DNA from: Solimonas soli DSM 21787
GTDB lineage: Bacteria; Pseudomonadota; Gammaproteobacteria; Nevskiales; Nevskiaceae
DNA: 64,000 nt
Direction: 5' to 3'
Assembly (NCBI RefSeq): GCF_000474945.1
Contig: NZ_AXDW01000004.1
Location: 1 to 64,000, forward strand
Shown: positions 32,095 to 40,824 of the stretch, one piece after another
Position numbering within the stretch: position 1 is the first letter of the stretch
How the letters are laid out: each line of letters starts with the position of its first letter
Program-made: the position numbers and the translations under genes
Notes under the pieces: generated by a model
Databases searched by the model: none
What the model was told of the DNA's origin: nothing
Seen by the model: the letters and a program-made list of their open reading frames with translations, nothing else

Positions 32095-35000
32095 ATGTCC
32101 GAGCAGTTCTTCGAGAGGCCGATCCTCAACTCCCCCTACGAATACCCGTCGCGCCACTGGGAACTGGATGCCACCGGACAGCCCACGCAGCTGATCAAGG
32201 AGAGCCGGCGTCCCGCCGAATTCATCACGCCGATCCCGAAGCCGAAGAAGCGCAAGGGTGGCGGCGATCAGGCCGCGCTTCAGTTCGATGATGGCAAGGG
32301 CCTGTCTTCCAAAGAGCAGCAGTACGCCCACACCGCGATCATCAACGGTGTCCGCCAGGAGGTGGACCGCTGGCGGCGGATTCCGAACCCTGCCGACTGG
32401 CGCGTCACCCCGGAGACCGCGCGCCTCCTTCAGCACTGGCGGAGCCACCCGTTCAGCAGCATCCGGCCATTTTTCTGTCAGGTGGAAGCCGTGGAGACGG
32501 CCATCTGGCTGACGGAAGTCGCACCGCAGATCGGCAAGAACGGCGAGCGCTTCCTGGAACATCTGGCCAACGCCAACCGCGATGCCAACCCGGAGTTGAT
32601 GCGCCTCGCGCTCAAGCTCGCGACCGGCGCCGGCAAGACCACGGTCATGGCGATGCTGATCGCGTGGCAGACCATCAACGCCGTGCGCCGTCCGACCAGC
32701 AAGCGATTCACCCGCGGCTTTCTGATTGTCACGCCGGGCCTGACGATCCGGGATCGCCTGCGCGTCCTGCAGCCCAACGATCCGGACAGCTACTACGCCA
32801 GCCGCGAACTGATCCCGAGCGATCTGATCCCGGACCTGGAACGCGCCAAGATCGTCATCACCAACTACCACGCCTTCAAGCTGCGCGAACGCATGGAGCT
32901 GTCCAAGGGCGGCCGCCTGCTGCTCCAGGGTCGTGGCGGCGACGAGCTGGACACTCGCGAGACCGAAGGCCAGATGCTGCAGCGGGTCATGCCGGAACTC
33001 ATGGGCATGAGCAACATCCTGGCGATCAACGACGAGGCCCACCACTGCTATCGCGAGAAGCCCCGGGATGAGGATCAGGACGACGACGCCGACCTGAAAG
33101 GTGACGAGAAAAAGGAGGCCGAGGAAAACAACGAGGCCGCGCGCCTCTGGATTTCCGGCCTGGAAGCGGTCAACCGCAAGCTCGGATTGGCGCGGGTCAT
33201 GGACCTCTCGGCGACACCTTTCTTTCTCAGTGGCTCGGGCTATGCGGAGGGCACGCTGTTCCCCTGGACCATGAGCGACTTCTCGCTGATGGATGCCATC
33301 GAGTGCGGCATCGTCAAGCTGCCGCGCGTGCCCGTGGCCGACAACCTGCCCGGCACGCAGCCGGGCGACATGCCGATGTTCCGCAACTTGTGGGAGCACA
33401 TCCGCAAGGACATGCCCAAGAGCGGGCGTGGCAAGGGATCGAAGCTCGATCCGCTCAAGCTGCCGGCGCCGCTTATCACGGCACTGGAAGCGCTGTACGG
33501 GCACTACAAGCAAACGTTCGATCTCTGGCAGCAGGCCAAGATCAATGTGCCGCCCTGCTTCATCATCGTCTGCCAGAACACCGCCATCTCGAAGCTCGTT
33601 TATGACTTCATCTCCGGCTTCGAGCGAGATAACGGTGACGGCACCACATCGTTCGAGAACGGCCGTCTGGAGTTGTTCCGAAACTTTGACGAGCACGGCA
33701 ACCCGCTGGGCCGCCCCAAAACGCTGCTCATCGACAGCGAGCAACTGGAATCCGGCGAGGCGCTGGACGATAACTTCCGCGCGCTGGCCGCGCTGGAAAT
33801 AGACCGCTTCCGCCGCGAGATCATCGAGCGCACGGGCGATCTCCACGCCGCCGACAACATCACCGATCAGGACCTCCTGCGCGAGGTGATGAACACCGTC
33901 GGCAAGCACGGCCGCCTGGGCGAGTCGATCCGCTGTGTGGTCTCGGTCTCGATGCTGACGGAAGGCTGGGACACCAACACCGTGACCCATGTTCTCGGCA
34001 TCCGCGCCTTCGGCACGCAGCTGCTCTGCGAGCAGGTCATCGGCCGCGCGCTGCGCCGCCAGTCTTATGACCTGAACGAAGACACCAAGCTCTTCAATGT
34101 CGAGTACGCCGACGTGCTCGGCATCCCCTTCGACTTCACCGCCAAGCCTGCTGTGGCGCCGCCGCAGAAGCCGCGCGAAACCATTCAGGTCAAGGCCGTG
34201 CGGCCGGAGCGCGACCACCTGGAAATCCGCTTCCCGCGTGTGCAGGGCTATCGCGTGGAGATGCAGGACGAGCAGCTGACGGCTGAGTTCAACGAAGACT
34301 CGATTCTGGAACTGACGCCCGATCTGGTCGGCGCCACGGAAACCCGCAACTCCGGAATCATCGGCGAGACGGTCGATCTCACGCTGGCCCACACCGGCGA
34401 CGTGCGCCCGTCGCAGATCGTCTACGAACTGACCTCGCATCTGATCCTCGCCAAGTACCGCGATCCGGGCGAGGCGCCCAAGCTGCACCTCTTCGGCCAG
34501 CTCAAGCGCATCGCGCGGCAATGGCTGGACCAGTGCCTGGTCTGCAAGGGCGGCACCTACCCGGCGCAGCTCAAATACAAGTCGCTGGCCGACATGGCCT
34601 GCGAGCGCATCATCGCCGGCATCAACCGCTCGCTGGTCGGCACCAAGCCGATCAAGGCCGTGCTCGATCCGTACAACCCCACCGGCTCCACGCGGCACGT
34701 CAGCTTCAACACCTCCAAGACGGATCGCTACGAAACCAGCGGCCCGCCGCCCAAGAGCCATATCAACTGGGTGATCCTGGACAGCGACTGGGAGGCGGAA
34801 TTCTGCCGCGTCGCCGAAAAACACCCCCGCGTCCGTGCCTACGTGAAGAACCACAACCTGGGCCTGGAAGTGCCGTACCGCTACGGCTCGGAAACGCGCA
34901 TCTACCGCCCGGACTTCATCGTGCAGATCGATGACGGCCACGCCGATCCCCTGAACCTGATCGTGGAGATCAAGGGCTTCCGCCGGGAAGACACCAAGGA

Positions 35001-35193
35001 GAAGAAGGCCACGATGGACGTGTACTGGGTCCCCGGCGTCAACAACCTGAAGAGCTACGGCCGCTGGGCCTTCGCCGAGTTCGGCGATGTCTGGCAGCTC
35101 GACACCGACTTCACGGCCAAGGTGGAGGCCGAGTTCGAAAAGATGCTGGCTGCCAGTGCCCCGGCCGCCGAACCCGTCGCATCAGCGGCCTGA
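32095..35193 (+). CDS. Type III-like restriction enzyme, SF2 helicase plus PD-(D/E)xK nuclease
   Basis: A 1032-residue DNA translocase-nuclease, the restriction subunit of a Type III-like system; I recall such proteins being named the BPTD_3080 family. Walker A is ATGAGKT (176-182) and the DEAD-type motif is NDEAH (312-316). Helicase C-terminal motifs include 'MLTEGWDTNTVTHVLGIRAF' and 'QVIGRALRR'. The nuclease end has D940 in 'YRPDFIV' and E958-I-K960 in 'VEIKGF'. It opens the accessory island; its partner methyltransferase is two genes downstream with a Fic gene between. ATG 32095 gives a plausible N-terminus. Confidence 0.88.
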   Translation: MSEQFFERPILNSPYEYPSRHWELDATGQPTQLIKESRRPAEFITPIPKPKKRKGGGDQAALQFDDGKGLSSKEQQYAHTAIINGVRQEVDRWRRIPNPADWRVTPETARLLQHWRSHPFSSIRPFFCQVEAVETAIWLTEVAPQIGKNGERFLEHLANANRDANPELMRLALKLATGAGKTTVMAMLIAWQTINAVRRPTSKRFTRGFLIVTPGLTIRDRLRVLQPNDPDSYYASRELIPSDLIPDLERAKIVITNYHAFKLRERMELSKGGRLLLQGRGGDELDTRETEGQMLQRVMPELMGMSNILAINDEAHHCYREKPRDEDQDDDADLKGDEKKEAEENNEAARLWISGLEAVNRKLGLARVMDLSATPFFLSGSGYAEGTLFPWTMSDFSLMDAIECGIVKLPRVPVADNLPGTQPGDMPMFRNLWEHIRKDMPKSGRGKGSKLDPLKLPAPLITALEALYGHYKQTFDLWQQAKINVPPCFIIVCQNTAISKLVYDFISGFERDNGDGTTSFENGRLELFRNFDEHGNPLGRPKTLLIDSEQLESGEALDDNFRALAALEIDRFRREIIERTGDLHAADNITDQDLLREVMNTVGKHGRLGESIRCVVSVSMLTEGWDTNTVTHVLGIRAFGTQLLCEQVIGRALRRQSYDLNEDTKLFNVEYADVLGIPFDFTAKPAVAPPQKPRETIQVKAVRPERDHLEIRFPRVQGYRVEMQDEQLTAEFNEDSILELTPDLVGATETRNSGIIGETVDLTLAHTGDVRPSQIVYELTSHLILAKYRDPGEAPKLHLFGQLKRIARQWLDQCLVCKGGTYPAQLKYKSLADMACERIIAGINRSLVGTKPIKAVLDPYNPTGSTRHVSFNTSKTDRYETSGPPPKSHINWVILDSDWEAEFCRVAEKHPRVRAYVKNHNLGLEVPYRYGSETRIYRPDFIVQIDDGHADPLNLIVEIKGFRREDTKEKKATMDVYWVPGVNNLKSYGRWAFAEFGDVWQLDTDFTAKVEAEFEKMLAASAPAAEPVASAA

Positions 35194-35194
35194 A

Positions 35195-35247
35195 TCTATA
35201 CACGTTCTGTGTGACGTGTATAGAAAACAGGCAATATCTATACACGT
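35195..35247 (+). promoter_or_regulatory. triple TCTATACACGT operator upstream of fic
   Basis: Three copies of the 11-mer TCTATACACGT fill the 75-base gap between the restriction gene and fic. Copy 1 (35195-35205) and an inverted copy (35214-35224) form a perfect 11-bp palindrome with an 8-base spacer. A third, direct copy is at 35237-35247, 42 bases from copy 1, about four helical turns. TATAGA (35219-35224) and TATACA (35239-35244) inside the repeats could serve as -10 boxes. The likely reader is the winged-helix end of the adjacent Fic protein, but this is inference. Confidence 0.65.
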
Positions 35248-35268
35248 CCCCCGCCTGAAGCACACAAA

Positions 35269-36363
35269 ATGAGCATTTTGTCGCCGCCCCCGCAGCTCGC
35301 ACAGGCCGTCAGCCCGGCCCGGTTCGAGACGCCGGCCGTGCTCAAGAAGCTGGTTGCCGCCAACCGCCAGCTGGCGGAACTCAAGGGCGTGGCCGCCTCG
35401 ATCCCGAATCAAGGCATCCTGATCAGCACCCTCGGCTTGCAGGAGGCCAAGGAAAGCTCGGCGATCGAGAACATCGTCACCACCCATGACGAGCTGTTCC
35501 GGGAAAACACCCCGGATTCGCCCGGCAGCGCGGCGGCAAAGGAAGTGCGGCAGTACGAGCACGCCCTTCAGATCGGCTACGCGGCCGTCCGCCAGACCGG
35601 CCTGCTGACCGGCAATCACATCCTGGAGATTCAGGCGGCACTGGAACAGAGCCGCCCGGGCTATCGCAAGCTGCCCGGCACCACGCTCAAGGACGGCACC
35701 GGCCGCGTCATCTACACGCCGCCGTCGCCGGAGTTATTGCCGGACCTGATGAGCGACCTCGAACGCTTCATCAATGACGCCGCGCTGTTCGATGCCGACC
35801 CGCTGGTGAAGATGGCGCTGATCCACCACCAGTTCGAAAGCATCCACCCGTTCTACGACGGCAACGGCCGCACCGGCCGCATCATCAACGTGCTGTACCT
35901 CGTCAAGGAAAAGCACCTGGACATCCCGGTGCTTTATCTCAGCCGCGCCATCGTGCGCACCAAGGCGGATTACTACAGCAAGCTGCAAGCCGTGCGCGAG
36001 CGCGATGCCTGGGAAGACTGGGTGTTGTACATGCTCGATGCGGTCGAGACGACGGCCGCCGAAGGCATCACCACCATTCAGGACATCAAGGCCCTGTTGC
36101 TGGACTACAAGCACCGCATCCGCGCCAAGCACCGCTTCTACAGTCAGGACCTCATCAACAACCTGTTCTCGTTTCCGTACACCAAGATCGAGTTCATCCA
36201 GCATGACCTCAAGGTCTCTCGCCTGACGGCGACGCGTTACTTGGATGCGCTGGCCGCCGACGGCCTGCTGCGCAAGCGCAAGCTCGGCCGCAGTAACTAC
36301 TACATCAACGAACCCCTGTTCCGCATTCTCACGGGAGAAGCGCCGCCCACGGGCGAGCAGTGA
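35269..36363 (+). CDS. Fic family protein with inhibitory motif and winged-helix C-terminus
   Basis: A 364-residue Fic-domain protein, predicted to transfer AMP or another nucleotide to a protein target. The active-site motif HPFYDGNGRTGR is complete at 193-204. The autoinhibitory motif S63-S-A-I-E67-N68 is in the N-terminal part, so activity should be self-restrained. The C-terminal 80 residues ('IEFIQHDLKVSRLTATRYLDALAADGLL') look like a winged helix-turn-helix, suggesting DNA binding, perhaps at the three TCTATACACGT repeats just upstream. It lies inside the restriction-modification pair and stops 1 base before the methyltransferase ATG. Confidence 0.88.
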   Translation: MSILSPPPQLAQAVSPARFETPAVLKKLVAANRQLAELKGVAASIPNQGILISTLGLQEAKESSAIENIVTTHDELFRENTPDSPGSAAAKEVRQYEHALQIGYAAVRQTGLLTGNHILEIQAALEQSRPGYRKLPGTTLKDGTGRVIYTPPSPELLPDLMSDLERFINDAALFDADPLVKMALIHHQFESIHPFYDGNGRTGRIINVLYLVKEKHLDIPVLYLSRAIVRTKADYYSKLQAVRERDAWEDWVLYMLDAVETTAAEGITTIQDIKALLLDYKHRIRAKHRFYSQDLINNLFSFPYTKIEFIQHDLKVSRLTATRYLDALAADGLLRKRKLGRSNYYINEPLFRILTGEAPPTGEQ

Positions 36364-36364
36364 A

Positions 36365-39133
36365 ATGGCAAAAAAAGAAAAAGCACCGCTCAAGGTGGAA
36401 GCCCTCAAGCACGAGGACGCCACGCGCAAGAACATCCCCACCGCCGAACACCAGTCGGTGATGGATGAAAAGACCAAGACGCCCATCCGCGTCGCCTACG
36501 AGCGCCGCAACAAAGACCTTGATCCGCAATTGGTCTGGCGCGGCAAGGACGAACAGGATTGGTCCGATCTCGTCGTACATGCACCGCCGCTGTATATCCA
36601 AGAGAAGGTGCATCCCAAGGCGCTGATCGACGATCTGCGCAAGCAGAGCGAAGCGGGCGCGCAGCAGCAGGCCGGCGGCATGGCGGACCTGTTCGCAGAC
36701 TTCAACGGCGTGCCGGATGGCGCGAAGACCGACTTCTACCAGCACGATGCGCACTGGTCGAATCGCATGATCCTCGGCGACAGCCTGCAGGTGATGGCCT
36801 CACTGGCCGAGCGCGAGGGCCTGCGCGGACAAGTGCAGTGCATCTACTTCGATCCGCCCTACGGAATCAAATTCAACAGCAACTTTCAGTGGTCGACGAC
36901 CAGCCGCGATGTGAAGGATGGCAGCGCCGAGCACATCACGCGCGAGCCGGAACAGGTCAAGGCCTTCCGCGACACCTGGCGCGACGGCATTCATTCCTAC
37001 CTGACCTACCTTCGCGACCGGCTGACGGTGGCGCGGGATTTGTTGACGGACTCAGGCTCGATCTTTGTGCAGATCGGGGATGAGAACGTACACCGTGTGC
37101 GGGCGGTTATGGATGAGGTGTTTGGGGAAGACAACTTCATCGGCTTAATCTGGTTCCGCAAGAAGACGATGCCCCTCGGAGCAACCTATCTGGAGCGGAT
37201 GGGGGACTACATCGTCTGGTTCGGGAAGAACACCAAAAACACCAAGTTCAGGCGGCTATTCAAGGAAATCGATATTCAAGGCGATTTTCATTGGAATTGG
37301 CGTCAAGTTGACGGAACAACTCGAAAGAAATTCTCCAAAAGCGAGCTAGAGCAGAACCCTGCCGGCGACCCTTTGCGATTGGTTTCGATGTGGCCTCCGT
37401 CTTTTAGTGCAAAAGATGTATACGGCCTACCTTTCCAAGGTAGGACTTGGCCTCCCGCTCCCGGTCAGTGTTATCCATCGGGAATGGAGAAGTTGGAACG
37501 AGTGGCAAAGGCTGATCGTTTTGAGATCGAGGGCAACTATCTTCGCTACGTAATGAAGCTGTCTGATGACAACACTACGAAACTAAATCTCACTTGGACG
37601 GATACCACCGGCGCTCGCGATCAGCGATACGTAGTCGAAACGAATGAGTTTGTAGTTCAGCGTTGCATTCTGATGGCAACCGATCCCGGCGACTTAGTGC
37701 TCGACCCCACCTGCGGTTCCGGCACCACCGCCTACGTCGCCGAACAATGGGGACGCCGCTGGATCACCATCGACACCTCGCGCGTCGCGCTCGCGCTGGC
37801 CCGCGCCCGCATCATGGGCGCGCGCTATCCCTACTACCTGCTGGCCGACAGTCCGGAAGGACAGTTGAAGGAGGCGGAAATCACCCGCACCGCGCCGGCC
37901 GCCAAGCCCACGCGCGGCAGCGTGCGGCAAGGCTTCGTCTACGAGCGCGTACCGCACATCACGCTCAAGTCCATCGCAAACAACGCTGAGATCGACGTGA
38001 TCTGGGACAAGTTCCAGAAAGTGCTGGAACCGCTGCGCGCCTCGCTGACTGCAGCGCTCGGCAAGAAGTGGGAGGAATGGGAGATTCCGCGCGAGACCGA
38101 CGCCAAGTGGCCGGACGCCGCCAAGAAGGCGCACGCCGACTGGTGGCAGCAGCGCATTGCCCGCCAGAAAGAGATCGACGCCTCCATCGCTGCCAAGGCG
38201 GATTCCGAATATCTCTACGACAAGCCCTACGAGGACAAGAAGCGCGTCCGCGTCGCCGGCCCGTTCACCGTGGAAAGCCTGTCGCCGCACCGCGTGCTGG
38301 CCGTCGATGAGAACGACAACCTGATCGACAAGCTCGCCGAGCCAGAACCGGACTACGGCAAGCCCCGCGACTTCGTCTCCATCATCCTCGACAACCTCAA
38401 GACTGCGGGCGTGCAGCAGGCGCACAAAGAAAATCGCATCAGCTTCACCAGCCTCACGCCCTGGCCCGGTGACCTGATCTGTGCCGATGCGCGCTATCAG
38501 GAAGGCGAAACCGAAAAGCGCGCCGCCATCTTCATCGGTCCCGAGTTCGGCACCGTCTCACGCCCGGACCTCGTCGCGGCCGCCCGCGAAGCCGCCGACG
38601 CCGGCTTCGACGTGCTGATCGCCTGCGCCTTCTCTTACGATGCCCATTCCACGGAATTCGAAAAGCTCGGCCGCATCCTCGTGCTCAAAGCGCGCATGAA
38701 CGCCGACCTGCACATGGCCGAAGACCTCAAGAACACCGGCAAGGGCAACCTATTCGTGATCTTCGGCGAGCCGGACATCGACATCCTGCCGGCAGAGAAG
38801 GACCAGATTCGCGTCAAGGTCAACGGTGTGGATGTCTTCCATCCCCAGACCGGCGAAGTCCGCAGCGACGGCGCCGACGGTATCGCCTGCTGGTTCATCG
38901 ATACCGACTACAACGAAGAAAGCTTCTTCGTCCGCCACGCCTACTTTCTCGGCGCCAACGACCCCTACAAATCGCTGAAGACCACCCTGAAGGCCGAAAT
39001 CAACGAAGACGCCTGGGCCACGCTCAACAGCGATACCTCACGGCCATTTGATAAGCCGAAGAGCGGGCGGATCGCAGTCAAGGTTATCAATCATCTCGGG
39101 GATGAGGTCATGAAGGTGTTCAGAGTGGCATGA
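36365..39133 (+). CDS. site-specific DNA methyltransferase, Type III Mod-like (beta class)
   Basis: A 922-residue N6-adenine or N4-cytosine DNA methyltransferase. The catalytic motif DPPY is at 163-166 and the SAM-binding motif DPTCGSGTT at 447-455, the beta-class order of Type III Mod proteins. The region between (about residues 256-442, bases 37130-37690) is the target recognition part and has clearly lower GC (about 52% in sampled lines) than either flank. The C-terminal 450 residues extend well beyond a usual Mod and may contact the restriction subunit. It protects host DNA from the nuclease encoded at 32095-35193. Confidence 0.88.
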   Translation: MAKKEKAPLKVEALKHEDATRKNIPTAEHQSVMDEKTKTPIRVAYERRNKDLDPQLVWRGKDEQDWSDLVVHAPPLYIQEKVHPKALIDDLRKQSEAGAQQQAGGMADLFADFNGVPDGAKTDFYQHDAHWSNRMILGDSLQVMASLAEREGLRGQVQCIYFDPPYGIKFNSNFQWSTTSRDVKDGSAEHITREPEQVKAFRDTWRDGIHSYLTYLRDRLTVARDLLTDSGSIFVQIGDENVHRVRAVMDEVFGEDNFIGLIWFRKKTMPLGATYLERMGDYIVWFGKNTKNTKFRRLFKEIDIQGDFHWNWRQVDGTTRKKFSKSELEQNPAGDPLRLVSMWPPSFSAKDVYGLPFQGRTWPPAPGQCYPSGMEKLERVAKADRFEIEGNYLRYVMKLSDDNTTKLNLTWTDTTGARDQRYVVETNEFVVQRCILMATDPGDLVLDPTCGSGTTAYVAEQWGRRWITIDTSRVALALARARIMGARYPYYLLADSPEGQLKEAEITRTAPAAKPTRGSVRQGFVYERVPHITLKSIANNAEIDVIWDKFQKVLEPLRASLTAALGKKWEEWEIPRETDAKWPDAAKKAHADWWQQRIARQKEIDASIAAKADSEYLYDKPYEDKKRVRVAGPFTVESLSPHRVLAVDENDNLIDKLAEPEPDYGKPRDFVSIILDNLKTAGVQQAHKENRISFTSLTPWPGDLICADARYQEGETEKRAAIFIGPEFGTVSRPDLVAAAREAADAGFDVLIACAFSYDAHSTEFEKLGRILVLKARMNADLHMAEDLKNTGKGNLFVIFGEPDIDILPAEKDQIRVKVNGVDVFHPQTGEVRSDGADGIACWFIDTDYNEESFFVRHAYFLGANDPYKSLKTTLKAEINEDAWATLNSDTSRPFDKPKSGRIAVKVINHLGDEVMKVFRVA

Positions 39134-39161
39134 TGCGACGGTCCTGAGAGATCAGCGCTTG

Positions 39162-40310
39162 ATGACTCGTGTTTCTGTCAATCCCATGATGTTGCGCTGG
39201 GCGCGCGAACGCTCCGGCAGGGACATGGCTGACCTGATGATCCAGTTTCCGAAACTGCCGGAATGGGAACAACAGGCGCGGCAGCCAACCCTGAAGCAGC
39301 TGGAACAGTATGCGCGCGCGACTTACACGCCCATCGGCTATTTGTTTCTTCTCGAGCCCATCGTCGAATCCGTCCCCATACCGGATTTTCGGACCTTCGC
39401 GGATCGCGGGGTCCGGCGCCCCAGCCCGAACCTGCTGGACACGGTCTATTTGTGCCAGCAGCGCCAGGAGTGGTATCGCGAGTACGCCCAGGAGCAAGGC
39501 CTGCAGCCGGCGGACTTCGTCGGCTCCATGCGTCTGGACACACCGATCGAACAGGCTGCGACGAGAATCCGCCAGTGGCTCGGTTTCGATCTGGCTGCGC
39601 GGCGCAGTTGTGCGACTTGGGAGGATGCACTGCGGCAATTCATCAGCCAGGCGGATTCCGCGGGGGTGATGGTCATGTGCAGCGGAGTTGTGGGCAGTAA
39701 CAATCGCCGATCGCTCGATCCGTCCGAGTTCCGAGGGTTTGCGCTTTCTGACCGCCTGGCGCCGCTGGTGTTCATCAATGGCAGCGATACCAAGTCTGCG
39801 CAGATGTTCACGCTTGCGCATGAAATTGCGCATCTGTGGGTGGGTCAGACGGCCCTATCCAATGCCGACGTTTCCGGTGACGATACGAACGAGCTTGAAA
39901 GCTGGTGTAACCGCGTCGCGGCGGAGTTGCTGGTGCCGCTGGACTCGCTGCGGGGCGAACTGCACGCAGATGAGGAGTTGGGCCAGCGAACCAAGCGGCT
40001 CGCGCGGACTTTCAAGGTCAGCACTCTTGTCGTATTGCGTCGCCTGCTGGATGTCGGCGTGATTCGTCGAGAGGATTTCTGGCCGATCTATCAGGCCGAA
40101 GTTGAACGCCTGCTCGCTCTGCAGGGTGCCGGTTCGGGCGGGAACTTCTACCTTTCGCAGGCTGCGCGTGTCAGCAAGCGATTCGCGCGGGCGCTGGTCG
40201 AGAGCGCGCTTGAGGGACGGACGCTGTACCGCGATGCCATGCGCATGGTGGGCGTCGCCAAGGTGGAGACGCTTCACGAGCTGGGTCGCAGCGTAGGAGT
40301 TCTGATCTGA
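39162..40310 (+). CDS. ImmA/IrrE family metallo-endopeptidase with HTH-like N-terminus
   Basis: A 382-residue zinc peptidase-type regulator. The metal site HEIAH is at 220-224, and the N-terminal part ('LRWARERSGRDMADLM') resembles an XRE helix-turn-helix. ImmA/IrrE proteins often cleave repressors or antitoxins to relieve repression. ATG 39162 is used; a TTG three bases upstream is an alternative. Its stop overlaps the ATG of the PIN-like gene (TGATG), so the two are coupled, a pairing I recall as common for DUF4411 genes and suggestive of an antitoxin-toxin unit. Confidence 0.85.
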   Translation: MTRVSVNPMMLRWARERSGRDMADLMIQFPKLPEWEQQARQPTLKQLEQYARATYTPIGYLFLLEPIVESVPIPDFRTFADRGVRRPSPNLLDTVYLCQQRQEWYREYAQEQGLQPADFVGSMRLDTPIEQAATRIRQWLGFDLAARRSCATWEDALRQFISQADSAGVMVMCSGVVGSNNRRSLDPSEFRGFALSDRLAPLVFINGSDTKSAQMFTLAHEIAHLWVGQTALSNADVSGDDTNELESWCNRVAAELLVPLDSLRGELHADEELGQRTKRLARTFKVSTLVVLRRLLDVGVIRREDFWPIYQAEVERLLALQGAGSGGNFYLSQAARVSKRFARALVESALEGRTLYRDAMRMVGVAKVETLHELGRSVGVLI

Positions 40311-40816
40311 TGGCCTACCTGCTCGACGCCAACGTCTTCATTCAAGCCAACCGGTTTCACTACGGGTTCGACATCTGCCCCGGTTTCTGGGAATGGGTTG
40401 AGGTCCGAGCGGGGCAAGGATCGGTGCTGAGCGTTGCGCAGGTCGGGCGCGAGCTGCAAGCGGGCAATGACCGTCTTGCCGACTGGGCGGGAGAGCGAGA
40501 CACCCGGTTCTTTCTGGAGCCGGACGCTGCAAGCCTGCAGTCGATGGTCGCTGTTTCGCAATGGGTTCTACAGCAAGGCTACGAACCCGCAGCAGTCAAC
40601 ACCTTTCTCCAGGTGGCCGACTACTTCCTCGTGGCTACAGCTCACGCTCACAGTCACACTGTCGTGACGCACGAGCGTCCGCAGGCCAATGCGGTTCGTC
40701 GGGTCATGATTCCCAATGCCTGCGTGGGGATGGGAGTCCGGTTCATGAATCCTTTCGAGATGCTGCGCGTAGAACGTGCGAGCTTTGTTCTGGCACAGGC
40801 TGAGCGCAACCGATAG
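40310..40816 (+). CDS. DUF4411 family PIN-like protein
   Basis: A 168-residue PIN-fold protein, a probable metal-dependent RNase toxin. The N-terminal 'MAYLLDANVFIQANR' places the first PIN acidic residue at D6. Further acidic residues follow at 'GRELQAGND' and 'VADYFLVATA', and the C-terminal 'VVTHERP' fits the DUF4411 pattern. It is translationally coupled to the upstream ImmA/IrrE gene, which would then be the antitoxin or regulator. The helicase gene starts 8 bases downstream. Confidence 0.8.
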   Translation: MAYLLDANVFIQANRFHYGFDICPGFWEWVEVRAGQGSVLSVAQVGRELQAGNDRLADWAGERDTRFFLEPDAASLQSMVAVSQWVLQQGYEPAAVNTFLQVADYFLVATAHAHSHTVVTHERPQANAVRRVMIPNACVGMGVRFMNPFEMLRVERASFVLAQAERNR

Positions 40817-40824
40817 CCACTACC

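Noticed and set aside
32065-34941. 958-codon - strand open frame opposite the restriction gene
   Set aside because: The + strand frame contains complete helicase and nuclease motifs; the antisense frame shows repeated Val/Asp/Ala/Arg/His patterns typical of mirrored coding sequence.
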